Assembly: GCA_963575745.1 (NCBI GenBank)
Contig: CAUYUJ010020159.1
Span: 312,001-376,000, forward strand
Reading direction: 5' to 3'
From: Prorocentrum cordatum
Taxonomy: Eukaryota > Sar > Dinophyceae > Prorocentrales > Prorocentraceae
Length of the DNA: 64,000 nucleotides
Shown: piece after piece, positions 32,126 through 42,948 of the stretch
Position numbering within the stretch: position 1 is the first letter of the stretch
Layout of the letters: every line of letters starts with the position of its first letter
The notes under the pieces: generated by a model
The model's database searches: none
The model's input: the letters and a program-made list of their open reading frames with translations, nothing else
Told to the model about the DNA's origin: nothing
Made by a program: the position numbers and the translations under genes

Positions 32126-32529
32126 TACGTTGGTTCCTCCCACCCCCTCAAACCTCCTTATCACCCCGATGGTGGTCGTAGAGGTAGATTATTATTGGAT
32201 GACCCAAAGCGGGGTCCAGCTGAGAAGGGATGTTGATATAGATTTGGGGCAATTGTATTGCAAACGGAAGGATTGCGCTGGAGAGTTGTATTGCATTGTA
32301 TTGCAAGTAATTCATTGCACGCGAAAATCCAGCAATACATGTGCGCCCTGGAAAGTATTGCACGCCCCAACTGTATTGTAACCCCACTAACCTATCGCAC
32401 CAAATCCGCTGACCCCTTGGGGTCACGGCGTGTGAGATGCTTCCCCCTTCCCAAACCCCTCCCCCGGGGGCCTGGTCCGGCCAGTTTGGAGGGGGGGGAG
32501 GGGGAGGCAAATCCATCATCCGCACACTT
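32126..32529. other. ATTGCA-rich left flank of a long tandem repeat
   Basis: Repeats variants of TATTGCA and TTGCAT. Includes CTGACCCCTTGGGGTCA, a near-palindrome. Similar TTGCA-rich DNA lies at 33540-33775 on the other side of the array. No gene is seen. Confidence 0.5.
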
Positions 32530-33530
32530 GGAGCCTCAGAAGGCCCCGAAACGGACCAAAAAGGTTCCAAAGGTTCCTGGAACGGTCCAAGAGAGCTACG
32601 GATCGACGAAAGATCGCCCCAAAACGCCGAAGATTGCCTCCACACGGCTCCATAAGTCCCCAAGACGTTTGAAACAATATTGCGAGGCGCCCCAAAGAGG
32701 CCCTCCAGAAGCAAACATCGTCCCATTTCTTAAGGGAAACGTGCATTTTCACCGCATTCGCCCATTCGGCTCCCGCGCGGCGCAAAACGGCCCAAGAAGC
32801 CTCCAAAATCTACCCTCGCCAGTCGAAGAGGCTCCCAAAAAGGCTCCAAGACGCGTCTGAGCGATCCACGAAGGCCCCCCAAACCACAGCAACGGCTCAA
32901 GAAAGCCGCAGGACGGTCCCCAGAGTGCTTTCACGAGGCCCACATGCCCAATAAACCTCCAAAATCGACCCCTGTCACCAAAAGAGGCTCCCAAGAAGGC
33001 TCCAAGACGGCTTCCGGGCGATCCAAGAAGGCTCAAGAAACCATAGAAAGGCCCAGGAAAGCCGCAGGACGGTCCCAAGAGGGCTCCAAAACGGGCCAAG
33101 AGAACCCCCAAAGGCTGTCCGGACGGCCCACGCGGGGGACGATTCGGTCCAAACCGCCCAAGACTGCCTCCAGACAGCCCCATGGGCGTCCAAGACGCTT
33201 GCATACGCGACCACGAGGCGCTCCAAGCAGGCCTCCAGAAGCACCAACCGTTCCATTTCCAACGGAAAACGTGCATTTTCAGCATATTCGCTTCTTGGGC
33301 TCTCACGAGGCCCACAACGGCCCAGTAAACCTCCACGATCGACCCCCGTCACCCGAAGAGGCTCCCAAGAAAACTCCATGACGGCCTCCGGGCGCCCCAC
33401 GAAGGCCCCAGAAACCATAGCAACGGCCCGGGGGAACGGCAGGACGATCCTGAGAGTGCTCCAAAACGTGTCTAGAGGGGCCTCACAGGCTGTCCGGACA
33501 GGCCACGCGGGGGACGATTGCTGCCGCCCC
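32530..33530. repeat. Complex tandem repeat, about 530-bp period
   Basis: AACGTGCATTTTCA recurs at about 32740 and 33268. CGAAGAGGCTCCCAA-type blocks recur near 32825, 32980 and 33354. Shorter units such as GGCCCAAGAAAGCCGCAGGA recur within. The minus strand reads as Gly/Leu/Trp-rich low-complexity peptide, a minisatellite artefact. Confidence 0.7.
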
Positions 33531-33539
33531 AACGGGTCG

Positions 33540-33775
33540 GCGGTGTGGCGTAAGCCAATGAATCTATTGCACCACCCCCTTGTCGCTGGACCCCCTGTTG
33601 GGTCAACCCGAAGATTGCAACACATATATTGCACCACATCGGTTGCACACTAAATATTGCTCTACGTTGATTGCAACGCATAGTTCGCACCACAACATAG
33701 AATGCACCGCATCGAGTGAACCACACATATCGCAAAACCTGACTGTTCCAGATCTCTTGCACTGTATGGATTGTT
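33540..33775. other. ATTGCA-rich right flank
   Basis: Repeats CTATTGCACCAC, GATTGCAAC and GTTGCACAC variants. No gene is seen. Confidence 0.5.
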
Positions 33776-33799
33776 AAAAGCAAAAATATAATATCCGCG

Positions 33800-33912
33800 C
33801 TGGCCCACATGAATACTACTCTCCTCTCCCCCTGACTTCGTCCCGAAAATCTCTGGCCCTCTCTGCGTGTTGTGAATACGGCGCGAGAGCACCTAGCTTG
33901 TCCTCTCCCTCC
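33800..33912 (+). repeat. Family E remnant (core deleted)
   Basis: The left-end motif GAATACTACTCTCC and the right-end motif GCGAGAGCACCTAGCTTGTCC occur within about 110 bp. The modules and simple-repeat core are missing. Confidence 0.45.
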
Positions 33913-34047
33913 TCTTCCTTTTCCCTCCTCCCTCTTCGTAAACCCTTGGGAATACACAAAACCGAAGATGCCCGATAGCCGTGATCCTCGACCACCGACG
34001 ATCGGCCCTGCATCCCTCCCTCCCTCCCCGTCCCCCCTTGGAGGCCG

Positions 34048-34165
34048 CCCAAACGGGGTCGGAGTAGGTGAGGCCAGAAGATCGCGCCGCATCGCCGATG
34101 TATCGGCGACGTCGGTGGGTGAAAAGCGGGCTCCGAATCGAGCCCAGTCACCGATGCATGAGCGG
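34048..34165. repeat. Partial family L element
   Basis: Contains ACGGGGTCGGAGTAGG, GATCGCGCCGCATCGCCGAT, ATCGGCGACGTCGG and GGGCTCCGAATCGAGCC. The right inverted end is missing or scattered near 34380-34440. Confidence 0.5.
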
Positions 34166-34214
34166 ACCCCCATCCGCGAGGACTTTGTGTGTGGGTTTCG
34201 GCGGGGAACAACTT

Positions 34215-34320
34215 CGACCCTCCTCCTCCTCCTCCTCCTCCTCCTCCTCCTCCTCCTCCTCCTCCTCCCCCTCCCCCTCCTCCTCCTCCTCCTCCTCCTC
34301 CTCCTCCTCCTCCCTTCCCT
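34215..34320. repeat. (TCC)n triplet repeat
   Basis: TCC array with TCCCCC interruptions. Confidence 0.9.
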
Positions 34321-34599
34321 CCTGTGATCTGAGGGGAAACAACACGGAGCTTTGGCTCCGGGAGAGAAACACATCGACCTGGCATCGGCGATGCGTCGTC
34401 GGTGCGTCGGCGACGGGCCCCGGATGGCCGCACCGCAGATTCCGAGGCGCTGCGGACTGTCAGGCCCCTGTCCCCCAGGCGATCGACGGGCGACTGGGGG
34501 TCGAGAGAGGAGAATCGTAATGACTCCTATCGTGTGAGTGTAAAAGGGGACGGGGATCGCAGAGGAGTGGGGAGAGGGGGAGGATGGAACAGGGAGGGA

Positions 34600-34765
34600 A
34601 CAGGGCAAAAGGCAGGGGAAGAGAGAGAGGGGGAGGGGGGAGGGGGGAGAGGGGAGGGGGGAGGAGGGGGAGGAGGAGGAGGAGGAGGAGGAGGAGGAGG
34701 AGGAGGAGGAGGAGGAGGAGGAGGCGGAGGAGGAGGACGAGGAAGAGGAGTAGGAGGAGGTTGAG
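34600..34765. repeat. GGGA then GGA repeat
   Basis: A GGGGA-type stretch passes into a clean (GGA)n array. Confidence 0.9.
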
Positions 34766-35049
34766 GAAGGCACCCCCTCCTGAACCTATCCCCTCCCAGC
34801 GCTGCCCCGTGGCTTTCGTTGCCCAGCGTCCCGCTACACGCAGGAGTGGCCCTGGGCAAGCGTGACCTTTGGTGCGCGGCTTTTTGGGGGGCCGCGGGGG
34901 GGACCAAACACGGGTGCGCAAGACGCGAAAAACCGCATCGCGTTCGGCGATCGGGGGGCCCCACTGTCCGCCCCCCCCTCGCGGCCACGACCCGGGCGTT
35001 CGGCGCGGAGCAGCTGGTCGGGGTGGCCTTGTTTCCCACTACCACCATC

Positions 35050-35180
35050 AGCTGGAGGAGGAGGGGGGAGGAGAGGGAGAGAGGAGGAGGAGGAGGAGGA
35101 GGAGGAGGCGGGAGGAGGAGGAGGAGGAGGAGGAGGAGGAGGAGGAGGAGGAGGAGGAGGAGGAGGAGGAGGAGGGGGTT
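35050..35180. repeat. (GGA)n triplet repeat
   Basis: About 130 bp GGA array about 200 bp before the left end of the large tandem duplication. Confidence 0.9.
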
Positions 35181-35416
35181 TCACTGGGAGGAGGAGGAGA
35201 ATTCGCCTTTCACTCCAGCGAAAGGTCACTGTTACGTCTGGTCGAAGCGTGGCGCTACGGCGGTCGCTCGGGGCGCCCCCGGGCACCCCCCCGGAAGAAC
35301 GCCCTCGAGGCGCGGTCGCGGGAGAAGAAGACACCCGGGGCGCCCGAAGGCCAGCGAGCACCGACGAACACTTCTGAACACACCGAGCCTCTCTCCTATA
35401 GGAGGCCACGCGCGAA

Positions 35417-35593
35417 AGGTCGGGCATGTCCCCCTACAGGCGGTTGTTCGAGGAAACAATAGACATATCCCAAAACATATTCAAAACATATAATCAAAAA
35501 CTAGTCCCCAGGCGTTTGTTTGGCAATTATATATATATATATACGCGTAAAAAAATGTTTGAATACTCCTCCTGTAGAGGCACAGGCCCGACC
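35417..35593. mobile_element. MITE-like family A, copy 9 with TA core
   Basis: Starts AGGTCGGGCATGTCC with CCCTACAGGCGG and ends ACTCCTCCTGTAGAGGCAC then GGCCCGACC. A short (TA)n run lies at about 35528-35542. CGAA occurs next to both ends. Confidence 0.85.
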
Positions 35594-35964
35594 GAACCCT
35601 ACCCCACCTCCCCACGATGTTTGAGGGAAGGAGGCGTTTTCTCGCGGAGGCCCCTTCTCGGATCGCGTCCGTGCAACCGCGCATCGTATCCGCGGGATCG
35701 CGCCCCGGAGTGCAGACCGCCAGGGCGCGGATACGGATGTGTGCGTCGCTAGCGAGGCGGGTCAGGGGCAGCGTTAGCGGGGGCGGATGGGATAGGAGGA
35801 CACATGCGAGCCCCACGCCACCACCCGACGACTTCTGCAGGGGGAGGTGGGTCTCCACTTCCCTCGGGAGGGCCCCGCATCCGCGGGGTCGCGGCCCAGG
35901 GGCCCAGCCCGCGAGGCTGCGGATATACGGATCTGCCTTCCGCCCATGACCCCCCCCTCGCCCC

Positions 35965-36052
35965 TCTGAGCGAGGAGGAGGAGGAGAAGGAGGAGGAGGA
36001 GGAAGAGGAGGAGGAGGAGGAGGAGGAGGAGGAGGAGGAGGAGCAGGAGGAG
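35965..36052. repeat. (GGA)n triplet repeat (unit 1)
   Basis: GGA array with AAG interruptions; the counterpart is at 41728-41815. Confidence 0.9.
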
Positions 36053-36231
36053 GACCCCGCCCAAACCCCTCGCGGGCGGAAGGGGGGGGGAGGGCGCGGC
36101 CGCCCCCGTGGTGGCGCACAGCGCGCGCCGGGGGGCCTCAGAACTCGGGGCCGCCGACCTCGGACAGGGGGCGGGCGGCGGGAGGGTCAGGAGGCCACTG
36201 CTGGGAGATCTTCGTCGAAGGGATTAAGGTC

Positions 36232-36386
36232 AGGTCGGGCGTGCCGCCCCACAGGCGGAGCTTGGACCGAAAATAAGAAATTGCCAAACACAGATTTGAA
36301 AAAGCGAAAGGAATACCAAACAAATCGTCCCGAGGAGATTTTTCACTATTTCCGAATATTCCCCCTGTAGAGGGACAGGCCCGACT
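36232..36386. mobile_element. MITE-like family A, copy 10
   Basis: Starts AGGTCGGGCGTGCCG with CCCCACAGGCGGAGCTTGG and ends ATTCCCCCTGTAGAGGGACA then GGCCCGACTC. AAGGT flanks both sides and is a candidate 5-bp target duplication. Confidence 0.85.
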
Positions 36387-36770
36387 CAAGGTTTCGAGGC
36401 AACTGCAAGGATATTTTCGTCGGGAGAATTGAAGAGGACACGTACAAGAAATACGATGGTAATAGTGAGAGAATAACGGGACAATCGTCGGATCAGAGAA
36501 GAAATAATAGTGGGATAATACTGAGATAATCCGCCGGCCCCCTTGTGGGGCCACCATGCTGTAGGCCGGAGGTTCGCAGTTTCCTGTGCCAGTTGCAGTT
36601 TCCATTTTCCACTGTTGCAGTTCTGCTTTTTGCTGCTTATTGCTCCTTGTTGACTTTTTGCTGCTTACTTTTCCTTGTTGATGGACCGCGCGAGGGGGTA
36701 AGGCCCAAAACGGGCATTCTTCCAACGGAAGAATCGTATTGTCTGAATTGCTGGGGTGGGTAAAAATTTG

Positions 36771-37185
36771 CACCCATCATTCAGATCGGCGGGGTCAGGG
36801 TCCAACAAACACATGGGATTTCCCACGTGTCTGAAACTGTGTGGCACCCCTCACGCAGATCGGCGGGGTCAGGGTGCAAAACCAAATGTGATTTGCCACA
36901 TGTCTGAAATTGGGTGGCACCCCTCACGCAAATCGGCGGGGTCAGGGTCCAAAAACATATGGGATTCGCAACATGTCTAGCGTTTGGTGACACCCCTCAC
37001 GCAGATCGGCGGGGTCAGGCTCTAAAAACACATGGGACGTGTCACATTTCTGAAATTCGGAAGCATTCAAAGGCACCCCTCACGCAGATCGGCTGGGTCA
37101 GGGTCCGAAGACACAAGGGATCTGCCACATGTCCGAAATCCGGCGGCACCCTTCACGCAGATCGGCAGGGTCACAACGTCTTCCC
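36771..37185. repeat. 73-bp minisatellite, six units (unit 1)
   Basis: Unit starts lie near 36771, 36845, 36918, 36991, 37074 and 37147. Each has CACCCCTCACGCAGATCGG, GGGGTCAGGGTCCAAA, an ACATGGGAT block and CACATGTCTGAAAT. The fourth spacing is 83 bp. It is not a CRISPR array, because the whole unit is repeated and no unique spacers exist. Confidence 0.9.
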
Positions 37186-37544
37186 AATCGCCACGTGTAG
37201 TCACCCCTCAGGTCATCTATTGGTCTTGTTCATTACGAGTTGGCCTCGCATGAAGGTCCGATACTGCTTCACGACAGCGCCCAGGCCTCATGACATAGCT
37301 CTTGCATAGCGCACTATCCGAGAAAAGGGGGCCAACGGCAGGGGGCGAAACCCTTACGGATAATGGGATTGGTAGAAGAAATAATGGGAAGTAACAGGAG
37401 GACTATAAAAAAAAACTAAGGATAAGTAGAAGGAGTAGTACTGTGCACATACACCGAGCCTCGCCAGGCGCATCCTCGGGCCAGGATATCGGTGCACACG
37501 TCTTCGTGGCGTGGCCACGGAAGCATACACACAGATCCTGAACT

Positions 37545-37691
37545 TAAGTTGGGCCTGTCCCTCTACAAGACAAATATCCCGATATAGTCAAACAATCGTT
37601 TGGAGGTTATGTACTGACTATTTGTAAGCATATGTGGATTGGTTCTATCAGTCGTGCAAGATTTGCCTGTATAGGGGACTGGCCCGACTTA
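37545..37691. mobile_element. MITE-like family A, copy 11 (diverged)
   Basis: Starts TAAGTTGGGCCTGTCC with CTCTACAAG and ends TGCCTGTATAGGGGACTGGC then CCGACTTA. Confidence 0.75.
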
Positions 37692-37731
37692 GTCCTGGGC
37701 GCAGGATGGGCCTGGCCAGGAGCGGTGTGTG

Positions 37732-39254
37732 TCAATGTGCATAGTTCTCCTCGTTTCCCACAAAATCCGGGGGAAAATGCGGCACGCGCAAAAGATTGAA
37801 CGCTGACGAGAGCTTCCGATTCTGAGGGAGCGTAATCTTCACGGCGTAGCAGTTGTATTGGTCTCCAGCTCGAACGATAACTCCACGAAAACTCTCCCAT
37901 GTCGAAAGACCGAACTCCACTTCTGCCAAAGCGCGCACTGCGCGGCTGGAAACAAATTCGCGCCTAGTTCATCCGCAAGAACGCAATGGCCAATACTGTT
38001 CCAGCTAATGTCAAAGATGCCGTCCGCAATTCTTCCGTTGCGTTCCGGGCCATCTTTTCTATGACGAACCTTTCTTCAAACACTGATGAGGTCCGGGGGA
38101 GTCCCCGTTAGGCAATGTTGCCGGTCCCTTTGCGTCTGCTCCCTGCTCCTTCCCCACCTCCTCCGAACCTGCGCAATTCCCCATCGAAGCAAACAAAAAG
38201 CCGAGTACTTCAACAAATTCTCCAATGGACATCCCCCGTTCCGTGCAGAGTGTTTGCGAAACGCTCTTCGTGATTCCTTCGTTGGTCGCTGTACGACTGA
38301 AGAACTCTAAAGGCATTGCGATCGCAGGGTCATCATGGAAGAGCATGGGTTTTCAAAGTTCGTCATCGGCACCAATCGGTGACCTCTGAACTTCGGGGCC
38401 TCCACCATGTCAGACCTTCTCTATCCGGCGGCGAACAAACGTGTCGATCTACTGGGTCAACCTTTCCAGAAATTTGGGTTGGCTCCATCTTCCCAGATCT
38501 CTTTTTCGTCCGCTTCCCCTCGGGAGTCCATGGGCTTTCGAGGCCCATCATCGGCAGATGCCAATGACCTCCGGACCTCGGGGCCTCCATCTTCCCTCTT
38601 TGTCGCCTGAGGTTCATCACTGGCGAAGGCCAATCACTTCCGAACCCCGGGTCCTCCATCTTCCCTGTGGTTTTTCTCGTTCAAATTATCCCGCCGACGG
38701 GCGAACGAATGCAGAGCTGGGTCACTGGGGATCCACTGCCGCAGCTGATCATCTATATCCAGCGTCATCTTTTCCAAACCAATCGTTCTCTGTTTCTTTG
38801 ACTCCTCATGTGGTACAGGGCCAAGTTCCTGGTGCAGCTGTTCCCCAGGCTCTGAATCGTTTACGGTGTATCGAGGTTCTTCATTGGCACCCTCTGGTTG
38901 CCTCCGAAACTCGGGGCCTCCATCTTCCCTCTGGTAACTGCTGTTTAGCGACGGCACTAGTGAAACCAATTGTTCGCAAATGAAAGTCATAGCAATCTTT
39001 TGGCGGGTCATTTTGCTCAAGGTCACACTCCAATCCTCCATAAACATGGAAAGTTGCGGCACACGAAAATTCCGCCACCAGCTTACGAGCTTGTTACGCG
39101 AGAAGGTGTCGCAGAAAGTACGGTATCGGGGTGGTTGCAGGGATTGTTTCTTCTCTCCGTTCCTCCTCCCCCCTACTCCCTCTCGCCCGCCCGACAGGGA
39201 TTGGAGATGTATGGGGCGGAAGTCGTGTGAGTGAGTTTCGGTGAAAATCCTCAC
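37732..39254 (-). pseudogene. Broken hypothetical gene (duplication unit 1)
   Basis: At least four protein-like segments follow one another on the minus strand in different frames. The first (39254-38634) contains WWRNFRVPQLSMFMEDW and EKMTLDIDDQLRQWIPSDP. The second (38346-38059) contains MSIGEFVEVLGFLFASMGN. The third (about 38090-37964) contains FVIEKMARNATEELRTASL. The last (about 37962-37732) contains GVIVRAGDQYNCYAVKITLP and ends at a stop. The composition is convincingly coding, but I recognise no family. No ATG fixes the start; the first in-frame ATG is at 39047. Either short introns or two or more indels separate the segments. Units of a 60-bp repeat interrupt the first half. Confidence 0.5.
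38363..38940 (-). repeat. Four copies of a 60-bp repeat in the broken gene
   Basis: Copies lie near 38880-38940, 38608-38676, 38548-38607 and 38363-38415; the middle two are adjacent. Read on the minus strand each has GAGGGAAGATGGAGGCCCCG or a variant, then a CCGGAGG-CATTGGCATCTGCC-like part. In frame they encode REDGGPEVRR variants. Confidence 0.7.
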
Positions 39255-39299
39255 GTCGTCGGAGCTCGCATTGCCTGGGCCAGGCCTCCAACGCAGACT

Positions 39300-39575
39300 G
39301 AGAGGAGGAGGAGGATGAGGAGGAGGATGAGGAGGAGGAGGAGGAGGAAGAGGAGAGGAGGAGGAGGAGGAGGAGGATGAGGAAGGAGGAGGGGGGAGAG
39401 AAGGGGAAGGAGGAGGAGGAGGAGAGGAGGAGGAGGGGAGGAGGAGGAGGAGAAGGGGGAGGAGGGGGAGGAGGAAGGAGGAGGAGGAGGAGGAGGAGGG
39501 AGGAGGAGGAGGAGGAGAGGAGGAGGAGGAGGAAGAGGAGGAGGAGGAGGAGGAGGAGGAGGAGGAGGAGGGGGG
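39300..39575. repeat. Long (GGA)n array (unit 1)
   Basis: About 275 bp of GGA, GGATGA and GGGGA repeat. The unit 2 counterpart (45063-45370) is longer and differently interrupted, which accounts for part of the unit length difference. Confidence 0.95.
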
Positions 39576-40114
39576 GCGAGGTGCGGAGGGAGAGGGCAGA
39601 GGCGAAGGGGCAGAGGCAGAGCAGAGCCGTCAGGTGGCCGCAGGCGGAGTCGTTTCGAGGGCGCGCTCTCCCAGACGGACCCCTGCAGGCGGCGCCGCAG
39701 GGCGGCAGACCTCCTGGGCGCCCTCCTGGGGCCTCCCCGGGGCCTCTCGGGGCAGAGGCCTCGGTGTTTCGGCCCGTGCTCCCTCGCGGGCCCCCCCCCC
39801 TTCTGGAGGGCCGCCTTTCGGGCCCTGCTGCGGCCTCCTCGGGCACCTCTTGGGCCGTCCTGGGGCGCTCTTGGGCCGCCCTTGGGGCCCTCCTGGAGGC
39901 CGCGTGGGCTGCCGCGGACCTCGGTGCCGCGTCCGCGAGGGGAGCAAGATCGAGGCGTTGCGTGCAGGTCCGCCTGCCGGTGGCGGGGCCACCGAGAGGC
40001 CCCGAGGACCTCCAGGGAGGCCTCTGGAGTCCTCGCAGGGTCCCTCGAGCAGCGGGGGGGAGGCCGCCGCCTGCGGGCGGGCGGGCGGGCCTGCTGAGAC
40101 GACAGGTGCTCCCA

Positions 40115-40280
40115 GAGGAGGAGGGGGAGGGGGGAGGGGGAGGGGGAGGGATGAGGAGGAGGAGGGGGTAGGGAGTTGGAGGGAGGGGAGGGGGAGGGGG
40201 AGGGAGGGAAGGGGGCGGGGGAGGCGGGAGGGGAGAGTGGGAGGAGGGGGAGGAGGGGGAGGGGGAGGAGGAGGGGGGGG
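40115..40280. repeat. GGGGA/GGA repeat (unit 1)
   Basis: Purine-rich array with GGGGGA units, adjoining the reversed family E copy. Its counterpart is at 45912-46062. Confidence 0.9.
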
Positions 40281-40284
40281 ACAA

Positions 40285-40880
40285 ACTAGGTGCGCTCGCG
40301 TCATATCTGACGTCCTACCCCTCCCTCCCATCCCTTACCATGGCGCTGACTTTCTCTATCCGCGGACGCGTGTCGTAGCGGACCTGTGGCTCCGCGCGCG
40401 CGTGCGTAGTGGGTGGTGGTGCGCGTGCGTGCGTGCGTGCGTGTGTGCGTGGTTGTGTGGTGGTGGTGGTGGTGGTGGTGGTGGTGTGGTGGTGGTGTGT
40501 GGTGGTGGTGGTGGTGGTGGTGGTGGTGGTGGTGGTGGTGGTGGTGGTGGTGGTGGTGGTGGTGGTGGTGGTGGTGGTGGTGATGGGCGGCGCGATGAAA
40601 GAGGGCCCGCGCTGGGGCGAGAACGCCATCCTGAACGACGGAGGCCAAACACCGATCCGAAAATGAGGCCCACGCTGCAACGGGAGCACGATTCGGAACG
40701 ATTCGGGAGCATAAATGAAGCCGGCGCCTCAGCGAGAGCAGCATTTTGAAAAAAAACGCAGGCGAAAACCCGTTTCCCGGGAATCCTGTGTGTAAAAGAA
40801 CAGTACGCGGGGGGGGGTCGGCCATCTTCGGGACGCCATCAGGGGAAGTGGGAGAGTATTTTCATATTGTGCAATTGTGG
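40285..40880 (-). repeat. Family E cassette, copy 3 (reversed)
   Basis: Reads opposite to copies 1, 2 and 5. It begins with the reversed CAAACTAGGTGCGCTCGCGTC end, carries a (GGT)n core at about 40455-40585, then modules with GGGGCGAGAACGCCATCCTG and CAACGGGAGCACGATTCGGA, and ends near TATTTTCATATTG. Confidence 0.75.
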
Positions 40881-40965
40881 AGGAGGAGGAGGAGGAGGAG
40901 GAGGAGGAGGAGCGTGAGGAGGAGGAGGAGGAGTAGGAGAAGGAGGAGGAAGGAGGAAGGAGGAG
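40878..40965. repeat. (GGA)n repeat (unit 1)
   Basis: GGA array beside the family E copy; counterpart at 46672-46760. Confidence 0.9.
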
Positions 40966-41104
40966 GAGGGGCAGAAAGAGGAGGGTTACACGTCGGTCAG
41001 CAGCAGGTAAACACGTGCAGCAGGGAAGGCGGGTAGAGCCCTCCCAGAGAGTACGTACAGCAAAAGAATTTCGATGCGTGAGGTGGGGAGGCGCTCGAAG
41101 TAGC

Positions 41105-41149
41105 TGGGAGCTGGGGATCCCCCAAAAGCGACTTTCAACGACTAGCGAG
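41105..41149. repeat. Truncated family D at the duplication junction
   Basis: GTAGCTGGGAGCTGGGGATC and CAAAAGCGACTTTCAACGAC match the start of the complete family D copy at 46870-47120. It then stops at CGAG, where unit 2 begins. Confidence 0.75.
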
Positions 41150-41179
41150 CCTCTCTCCTATAGGAGGCCACGCGCGAAA

Positions 41180-41356
41180 GGTCGGGCATGTCCCCCTACA
41201 GGCGGTTGTTCGAGGAAACAATAGACATATCCCAAAACATATTCAAAACATATAATCAAAAACTAGTCCCCAGGCGTTTGTTTGGCAATTATATATATAT
41301 ATATACGCGTAACAAAAATGTTTGAATACTCCTCCTGTAGAGGCACAGGCCCGACC
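41180..41356. mobile_element. MITE-like family A, duplicate of copy 9
   Basis: Same as 35417-35593 apart from a one-base insertion just after the TA run. Confidence 0.85.
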
Positions 41357-41727
41357 GAACCCTACCCCACCTCCCCACGATGTTTGAGGGAAGGAGGCGT
41401 TTTCTCGCGGAGGCCCCTTCTCGGATCGCGTCCGTGCAACCGCGCATCGTATCCGCGGGATCGCGCCCCGGAGTGCAGACCGCCAGGGCGCGGATACGGA
41501 TGTGTGCGTCGCTAGCGAGGCGGGTCAGGGGCAGCGTTAGCGGGGGCGGATGGGATAGGAGGACACATGCGAGCCCCACGCCACCACCCGACGACTTCTG
41601 CAGGGGGAGGTGGGTCTCCACTTCCCTCGGGAGGGCCCCGCATCCGCGGGGTCGCGGCCCAGGGGCCCAGCCCGCGAGGCTGCGGATATACGGATCTGCC
41701 TTCCGCCCATGACCCCCCCCTCGCCCC

Positions 41728-41815
41728 TCTGAGCGAGGAGGAGGAGGAGAAGGAGGAGGAGGAGGAAGAGGAGGAGGAGGAGGAGGAGGAGGAGGAGGAG
41801 GAGGAGCAGGAGGAG
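41728..41815. repeat. (GGA)n triplet repeat (unit 2)
   Basis: Duplicate of the array at 35965-36052. Confidence 0.9.
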
Positions 41816-41994
41816 GACCCCGCCCAAACCCCTCGCGGGCGGAAGGGGGGGGGAGGGCGCGGCCGCCCCCGTGGTGGCGCACAGCGCGCGCCGGGGGGCC
41901 TCAGAACTCGGGGCCGCCGACCTCGGACAGGGGGCGGGCGGCGGGAGGGTCAGGAGGCCACTGCTGGGAGATCTTCGTCGAAGGGATTAAGGTC

Positions 41995-42149
41995 AGGTCG
42001 GGCGTGCCGCCCCACAGGCGGAGCTTGGACCGAAAATAAGAAATTGCCAAACACAGATTTGAAAAAGCGAAAGGAATACCAAACAAATCGTCCCGAGGAG
42101 ATTTTTCACTATTTCCGAATATTCCCCCTGTAGAGGGACAGGCCCGACT
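41995..42149. mobile_element. MITE-like family A, duplicate of copy 10
   Basis: Same as 36232-36386, including the AAGGT flanks. Confidence 0.85.
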
Positions 42150-42533
42150 CAAGGTTTCGAGGCAACTGCAAGGATATTTTCGTCGGGAGAATTGAAGAGG
42201 ACACGTACAAGAAATACGATGGTAATAGTGAGAGAATAACGGGACAATCGTCGGATCAGAGAAGAAATAATAGTGGGATAATACTGAGATAATCCGCCGG
42301 CCCCCTTGTGGGGCCACCATGCTGTAGGCCGGAGGTTCGCAGTTTCCTGTGCCAGTTGCAGTTTCCATTTTCCACTGTTGCAGTTCTGCTTTTTGCTGCT
42401 TATTGCTCCTTGTTGACTTTTTGCTGCTTACTTTTCCTTGTTGATGGACCGCGCGAGGGGGTAAGGCCCAAAACGGGCATTCTTCCAACGGAAGAATCGT
42501 ATTGTCTGAATTGCTGGGGTGGGTAAAAATTTG

Positions 42534-42948
42534 CACCCATCATTCAGATCGGCGGGGTCAGGGTCCAACAAACACATGGGATTTCCCACGTGTCTGAAAC
42601 TGTGTGGCACCCCTCACGCAGATCGGCGGGGTCAGGGTGCAAAACCAAATGTGATTTGCCACATGTCTGAAATTGGGTGGCACCCCTCACGCAAATCGGC
42701 GGGGTCAGGGTCCAAAAACATATGGGATTCGCAACATGTCTAGCGTTTGGTGACACCCCTCACGCAGATCGGCGGGGTCAGGCTCTAAAAACACATGGGA
42801 CGTGTCACATTTCTGAAATTCGGAAGCATTCAAAGGCACCCCTCACGCAGATCGGCTGGGTCAGGGTCCGAAGACACAAGGGATCTGCCACATGTCCGAA
42901 ATCCGGCGGCACCCTTCACGCAGATCGGCAGGGTCACAACGTCTTCCC
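42534..42948. repeat. 73-bp minisatellite, six units (unit 2)
   Basis: Duplicate of 36771-37185 with the same unit number and spacing. Confidence 0.9.

Larger units (their letters stand above)
35384..41149. repeat. Large tandem duplication, unit 1
   Basis: Direct repeat of 41146-46943. Outside simple repeats only a few substitutions and a one-base insertion are seen, for example near 35555, 37410, 37434, 40339 and 40347. CGAG is shared by the left end (35384), the junction (41146) and the right end (46940). The unit holds three family A copies, a 73-bp minisatellite, a broken gene, GGA arrays and an inverted family E copy. Confidence 0.95.

Noticed and set aside
32749-33336. Gly/Leu/Trp-rich minus-strand frame
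   Set aside because: It is a translation of the complex tandem repeat.
36771-37185. Regular 73-bp repeats considered as a CRISPR array
   Set aside because: The entire unit is repeated with no unique spacers, no cas genes are present, and the context is eukaryotic.
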